64,000 nucleotides of DNA. Source: Carya illinoinensis (lineage: Eukaryota; Streptophyta; Magnoliopsida; Fagales; Juglandaceae). Made by a program: the position numbers and the translations under genes. The notes under the pieces are model-generated. The model was not told the DNA's origin, ran no database searches, and was given only the letters and a program-made list of their open reading frames with translations. The DNA lies in contig NC_056752.1 of assembly GCF_018687715.1 (NCBI RefSeq), positions 12,911,501 to 12,975,500 of the forward strand. Reading direction: 5' to 3'. Shown in pieces: positions 58,839-64,000 of this stretch; the stretch's first letter is position 1, and every line of letters begins with the position of its first letter.

Positions 58839-60647
58839 CTATTTCCTAGTGGCGGCATTCAACTTCCTATAATCTATACACATGCGCCAACCAGTAGGAA
58901 TTATGGTGGGAATCGATTCATTTTGCTCATTTTTAACAATGGTAAGCCCAGATTTTTTTGGAACTACATGGATAGGACTTACCCACTTGCTATCTGAGAT
59001 GGGGTAAATGATACCCACATCAAGTAATTTCAACACCTCACCTTTAACCACTTCCTTCATTGTGGGATTCAACCTTCTTTGCATTTCCCTAGAAGGCTTT
59101 GCATCATCTTCTAAATAAATCCTATGGGTACAGTCCAATGGACTTATACCTTTTATATCAGCCATTGTCCACCCAATAGACTTTTTATGCTTCTTAAGGA
59201 CCTCTAGCAATTTATCTTCTTGTTCACTAGTTAAGTGAGAAGAAATTACCACAGGGAAGGTGCTTTGTGGTCTTAAGAAAGCATACTTCAACTCCAATGG
59301 AAGAGGTTTGAAGTCCAAAGTTGGGGATTGCTCCTCCGAAGGCTTGAGGGTTGATGTCAATGGTGGAAGTTGAAATTTTGGCCTCCATGGTGGTGTAACT
59401 TGCTGACCTATTGAGGAACCAAGAGATGAGTTATTAACATTATCAAATATTTTTAAATCTTCTTCAAATTCCTCTAAAGAATCAATAAGTTGAAAGTAAT
59501 GTGCAGAATTTTCATCAATGAAATTTTTCAGCAAATTCACTTCATGAACTTCTTCAACTTCTTGCGGTTGCCTGCAAAGATTAAAAATATTTAGCTCCAA
59601 GGTCATATTTCCAAAACTCAACTTTAAAACTCCACTTCTACAATTTATGAGTGCATTAGAAGTAGCCAAGAAGGGTCTTCCTAAGATAACATGTGCTTGG
59701 AAAGTAGAATGATTAGTCAATTGCATGTCGAGTACGACAAAGTCTACTGGATAGTAGAATTTGTCTACTTGAACCAAAACATCTTCCACAACACCCCTTG
59801 GAATCTTAATAGACCTATCAGCCAACTGCAATGTGATAGAAGTAGATTTCAACTCACCCAATCCAAGTTGAACATAAACATTATAAGGCAATAAGTTCAC
59901 ACTTGAACATAAGTCTAATAATGCTTGACCTATTTTTGAGCTCCTTATCATGCAAGCTATGGTAGGGGATCCTGGGTCCTTGTATTTGGAAGGAGTGTTG
60001 GTTTGGATAATAGCACTAACCTGCTCAGTAAGAAAAGCTTTCTTTTGCACATTCAATTTTCTTTTTACGGTACATAAATCCTTTAAAAATTTAGCATAGG
60101 GAGGAATCTGTTGAATAGCATCTAACAATGGTATATTAATCCTAACTTGCTTAAAAATTTCAAGAATTTCAGCGTGATGCTTATCTTTGTGCAAAGGGGC
60201 TAACCTTTGAGGAAAAGGTGCAAGTGTAGTGCGTGGGACACTTTCAGATTCCAAAAGATCAGGTGCCTCATTTTCAGAAGGAGGTTTAGAAGTGTTACCA
60301 TTCTTTTCTACCTCTTGAGCTAGAATGCCAATCACCTTACCACTTCTCAAGGTTGTAATGGCCTTGACTTGCTTGACATTTGAATCTCCTGCCACACTTT
60401 GAAATTGGTGGTTTTGGCCTTGGGGATTAGGCTGAGATTGTGCAGGGAACTTCCCTTTCTCTTGAGCACTCATGGTTGTAGTCAACCTTGTGACTGACCC
60501 TCGAATCTCAGCAATGGCTTGTGAATTTTGACTATTGATAGCAGCTTGGTTTTGCATGAATTGCTGAAAATTGGTGGACAGCTGCTGGAAGTTGGTGGAT
60601 AATTGCTGGAAATTGTCTTCAAGGTTCTTTTTCTGAGCTGGGACCAT
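58839..60647 (-). pseudogene. Athila protease and start of reverse transcriptase
   Basis: A 602-codon open stretch. Residues 12-29 repeat 'NFQQLST'. The retropepsin-like domain is at about 225-345, with 'DLCSSVNLLPYNVYVQLGLG' (245-264): the catalytic Asp is present, but the usual Gly-Ala after the Leu is Cys-Ser. Later comes 'HVILGRPFLATSNALI'. From about 480 the reverse transcriptase fingers begin: 'WTMADIKGISPLDCTHRIYL', 'EVLKLLDVGIIYPISDSKWV', 'WRMCIDYRKLNAATRK'. The frame ends there because a deletion removes the next segment. Confidence 0.88.
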
Positions 60648-61029
60648 GTGGTTGGCATATTGAGATGGTCCTGGACCTCCTGGAGTAGTGTAGGGTACAA
60701 TTTGTGAAGGACCAGCTATGTTGGGTGCAGGTAAAGCAGCTTTTTCACCTCTCCAACTGAAATTAGGGTGATTTCTTCATCCCGAATTGTAAGTGTTGGA
60801 ATAAGGATCTGAAAAAGATTTAGCAACCATATTAACAGCATTAGATTGATCCAAGAGAACTTCTTTAAAGGCAGGAATGGTCGGACAATCATTAGTTGAA
60901 TGCCCTTGGCCCTCACAAATATTACAGCTCAAGGTAATCTGAGGTACAACTTGTACTTCATTCACTTTCTTCATTTCTATAGTTTCTAATTTCTTAGAAA
61001 TCATAGCCAACCTAGCATTCAAATCATCT
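60648..61029 (-). pseudogene. Athila nucleocapsid segment with zinc knuckle
   Basis: The minus strand reads 'ARLAMISKKLETIEMKKVNE' then 'CNICEGQGHSTNDC', a CCHC knuckle (C-x2-C-x4-H-x4-C) for RNA binding. A TGA at about 60777-60779 interrupts the frame, which then continues (NHPNFSWRGEKAALPAP) without shift into the protease ORF. Confidence 0.8.
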
Positions 61030-61878
61030 ACTTCTCTCAGATTATATTTCCCACCCTCTGAAATTGTCCTTGAACTTTCCGACCTATCATGAACATCAGA
61101 TGTATCCCATGATTATGCATTTTCAGCTAGATAATCAAAATATTCAAAAGCTTCCTCAGGTTCTTTATTAAAAAAACACTCCATTACACATGGTCTCCAC
61201 AAATTGTCTCATTTTTTGTTGCAACCCCTCATAAAAAAAACTAATGATCCTCCAATTCTCATATCCATGATGAGGACATGCATTTAAAAGGTCTTTGAAT
61301 CGTTCCCAACAATGATAAAATATTTCCACATCCTTTTGGCCAAAATTCATGATCTGTCTTTTCAAGGCATTGGTTCTATGCATGGGAAAAAATTTCTTTA
61401 AAAATTCAGTTTGCATTTCTTGCCAAGTCCCAATGGATCTTGGTCTTAAGGAATTCAACCATGTCTTAGCCTTGTCTTTTAAGGAAAATGGAAATAGTTT
61501 CAATCTTTTGACCTCATCAGTGCATGTTCTATCCATGAATGTTGAACACACTTCTTCAAACTCTTTGATATGCAAATAGGGGTTTTCAGATTCCATACCA
61601 TGCAAGTGTGGTAACAATGGAATCATCCCGGGTTTGAAATTAAAAGCATTTGCATTAATAGGTAAAATGATGCAAGAAGGTGTGCTAGTCCTAACAGGCT
61701 GAAGATATTCTCCAAGAGTCCTGTTTGGATTCTCCACTTCCATATCATGATGCTCATTTTCAGCCATGATGTTATCAGTGTCTGATGATGATTCAACAGA
61801 AGATGATGCAGAGCTAAAAGATGTCAATGATTCTGTCCTAAACAGTCGAGATGTATGGTCTCTAGTCCAACCAGTCAT
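61030..61878 (-). pseudogene. Athila gag (frameshifted)
   Basis: Capsid precursor. The open part (61878-61168, 236 codons) has an acidic/Ser-rich N-terminus, then 'GEYLQPVRTSTPSCIILP' (75-92) and 'PLLPHLHGMESENPYLHIKE' with 'FEEVC' after it. The capsid core follows, 'RLKLFPFSLKDKAKTWLNSL' and 'FLKKFFP'. It starts 144 bp after the primer site. An extra T in a T7 run at about 61170 shifts the frame. The next frame continues with 'NKEPEEAFEYFDYLAENA', then a TAA, and joins the nucleocapsid segment. Confidence 0.85.
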
Positions 61879-62021
61879 ACAAACAAGAGCAGATAATCAA
61901 AGACCATGAAAAATAAACATGGAGAAGGGAAAAAGATTAGATGTCACCCAGGCTGTGAAAAAGTTCACAGCTCCACAACGTCCTCTCAGCAGTAGAGGAA
62001 TGCTCTAATAAGCACCAGTTG

Positions 62022-62039
62022 TCCTCGGCAACGGTGCCA
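62022..62039 (-). promoter_or_regulatory. Primer binding site, tRNA-Asp type
   Basis: On the element strand it reads TGGCACCGTTGCCGAGGA, complementary to the 3' end of plant tRNA-Asp(GTC) apart from two positions. It lies six bases inside the 5' LTR end. It primes minus-strand cDNA synthesis. tRNA-Asp priming fits Athila. Confidence 0.85.
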
Positions 62040-62045
62040 AAAACT

Positions 62046-64000
62046 TGACTCGTGGTCGAATGTGCTTCCAAGTGTAGAAGTGTCAAGTTGTATCAAGGAT
62101 AAGTTCAGGATCGTATTCCACAAGGACAATGGGTTATCAAAGCGAATAAGAGATTTGTGAGTAACAAATGAATCAAGTATGAGAGATGAAAATAAAATTC
62201 AAATGCAATGCAAAAAGATAATCGAAGTTGACATTAGAGTTTCTAAAAAAAACAAATTAACGAACACTTAGGTTGGGTATGAGACCCTTTTTATTTCGGA
62301 TTCTAGATAATTTTCTCGATTAACAATTCAATCAAGGCATTGCTAATCGGAAGATAAAAAGTTAAGTTTAAGTTTTGCAATATTTTCCTAAGGAATTCTC
62401 TACTTTACTAGTCAAACACACATTAACAAACAACTGAGAGAAGTCTTGATAATTTTCAAGCTTTTGTTGTGCCTTACGTCAACAACAAAACAAGAGCAAG
62501 AGCTTCAATCTATTTTCAATTTAAATCCAATTAGTAACTTAGTGAAATCAACATTCAACCATAAAATATTGCATTAAACTAGAACCTAAAATAAATTAAA
62601 TCTCATTCCACAACCCAAGTTTCTAAAATTAGCTACATATGATGTTTCTAGCTGTAAAAATAAATCTAAATTGAGTCATGACAAAATCTGAGAAAATATC
62701 CGAATGAAATAAATCCTAGAGATGCTGCCACTGCCCGCAGGAAAACAAACACTAAAATGAAAACTGAAATGTAAATTGCAGAAAATAAAATGAAGAACAA
62801 CCCAGAAGAGAAATGAAGACGCAGCTCAACAAACCAAAAAAATGTAAAAACTTTGCCCACCTAACAAATAAACTAAAGAGCTGAAAGAAAAAAATTAAAA
62901 CTCTACTCTGCTGCCTCATCTGGAACGAAAGTGAGGTAAGAAAATGACATGAAAAGAAAACTACCAAACGAAAAGAAAGGAAGAAAAACTAACAACTAAT
63001 CTAATGCTGTTGCTGCTGCTAACGAAAAACAGAGAGCAAAATAGACTAAATACCAGCTGCCTCTCTAAACGAGAAGGAAAGAAATAAAATTCAAGATTGC
63101 CCTACTGCTATTCTAATGCTGAAACTGAAAAGAAAAGAGTAAGAAACAGCCAAAACCAGCCGCCTATGCTACTAAACAAAAAGTAAGAAAATAAATGCTC
63201 CACTATCTACTCCAGTTCTGAACGAAAAGCAAGAAAAAAAACCTTCAAAACTAAGCTACTGCTGTAGCCGAATGAAAATGAAAGAAACAATAAAAACAAG
63301 CTTAAGCTACTGCTGTAGCCAAACGAAAATGAAAGAAACAATAAAAACAAGCTAAGCTACTGCACTGTCCTGAAAACAAAGCAAGAAAAATCCCCTAGAA
63401 ACCCCCCTCTTCTACTCCTCTTCTACCCTTCTTCTACTCTGTAGCAAACAAGATGTAAAGAAAAGCCATCCGAAAAAGAAAGAAGAATGATTCTGCTGCT
63501 CCACGTGATATGCTCCTGTTCTGTCAAAGTTGAAGCTGCTTTTTTTTTTTCTCTTCTGCTGACCTGCTGCACGTCCGAATGTTCCATGTGATCTCCTTCT
63601 GCATGTGTATTGCATGTGTGAGTTGGTTGCTGTCCTGCATGTGTGAGCTAGTCCCACGTTTTCTGCATGTGTGCATTTCGAATGAGTGCTGTCCGAGTGG
63701 GTTTGTTGCTGCATGTGTAAGTTTTGTTCTGTAACGTGCAGGTTTTGTGCTGTCCATGTGAGTTTGGTCTGCATGTGTGCATGTGTGAGTCCAGCTGTGT
63801 CACTTTTCTGCATGTGTGATGTGCTCCTGCATGTGTGAATCCGGTCTGCATGTTTACTGCATGTGTGAATGGGTGTGAGTGCTGTCCGAAGGCTGGTCTG
63901 CTGCATGTGTAAGTTTTCTGCTCCAGCCGTCCAAGGGTCTCCACGTGCTGCCTCATAGATGAGATTCCTACTTGACCATAATCAATTCTTTTATTTTTTT
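62046..64000 (-). repeat. Athila 5' LTR (right copy, incomplete at window end)
   Basis: A direct repeat of the left LTR over the 1,955 bp that are visible; roughly 217 bp are missing beyond the window. The 'catgtgtg' cluster lies at 63595-63915. The ORF at 63412-63906 is a by-product of this repeat and has no counterpart frame in the other LTR. Confidence 0.9.

Larger units (their letters stand above)
53083..64000 (-). mobile_element. Athila-lineage Ty3/gypsy retrotransposon, cut by the window edge
   Basis: The element reads on the minus strand from a 5' LTR at the right (incomplete) to a 3' LTR at the left. Between them are a tRNA-Asp primer site, gag, protease, reverse transcriptase, RNase H, integrase and polypurine tract in gypsy order. 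The gag motif 'GEYLQPVRTSTPSCIILP', LTRs over 2 kb and the tRNA-Asp primer are Athila features. There is no chromodomain. No envelope-like ORF is seen in the 1.2 kb after integrase. The LTRs differ by only a few percent by eye, so insertion is fairly recent, yet the polyprotein is broken in at least six places. Confidence 0.93.

Noticed and set aside
63412..63906. 164-codon Cys/His/Thr-rich ORF (THAGAHHTCRK type) in the right LTR
   Set aside because: It is generated by the tgcatgtgtg repeats. The left LTR has the frame broken, so it is not conserved coding sequence.

Overview
The window is plant nuclear DNA: AT-rich, intron-bearing genes with GT-AG junctions, and a large load of plant retrotransposons (Ty3/gypsy of the Athila and Tat types, L1-type LINEs) and miniature inverted-repeat elements (MITEs). 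Several MITE families, notably one with 'gatgagatgagat' ends, remind me of woody rosids of the Fagales (walnut/hickory type). That placement is from memory and is not proven here.

Only two protein genes can be reconstructed with confidence. Both are on the minus strand and both are split into exons too small to show as long ORFs. (1) 20790-27758: a seven-exon gene for the centromeric histone H3 variant CENH3 (151 residues). A 2.03-kb 5'-truncated LINE sits antisense in intron 4, and a perfect E2F-type site lies about 150 bp upstream of the start codon. (2) 39212-43644: an eight-exon gene for the thylakoid rhodanese-like protein TROL/STR4 (448 residues), which tethers ferredoxin-NADP reductase to the thylakoid. 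A 62-codon upstream ORF ends 13 bases before its start codon. One small ORF at 19783-20085 may be real but is not recognised.

Layout: 1-7340, intergenic, very AT-rich, packed with MITEs. 7340-14150, a decayed Tat-lineage gypsy element with gag and protease remnants, no pol, a two-module tandem repeat, an antisense ORF remnant and a later insertion. 15565-18845, a second decayed Tat-type element with recognisable LTRs, one interrupted by a MITE. 19.4-28 kb, the small ORF and CENH3. 28.3-29.6 kb, a hAT-type MITE and a local duplication. 30.06-35.26 kb, a long but dead LINE. 35.3-38.5 kb, a MITE cluster, one MITE carrying a LINE fragment. 39-44 kb, TROL. 44.9-46.07 kb, a retroposed sequence with poly(A) and target-site duplication. 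46.7-47.84 kb, a third LINE fragment. 48.56-50.93 kb, a long imperfect palindrome. 53083 to the window end, an Athila element on the minus strand with 2.2-kb LTRs, a tRNA-Asp primer site and a broken gag-pol.

The two host genes are not functionally related: one acts at the kinetochore, the other in photosynthetic electron partitioning. The elements show several insertion layers: the Tat remnants are old, the LINEs intermediate, and the Athila copy is the youngest large element judged by LTR similarity. No tRNA, rRNA or CRISPR array was seen.
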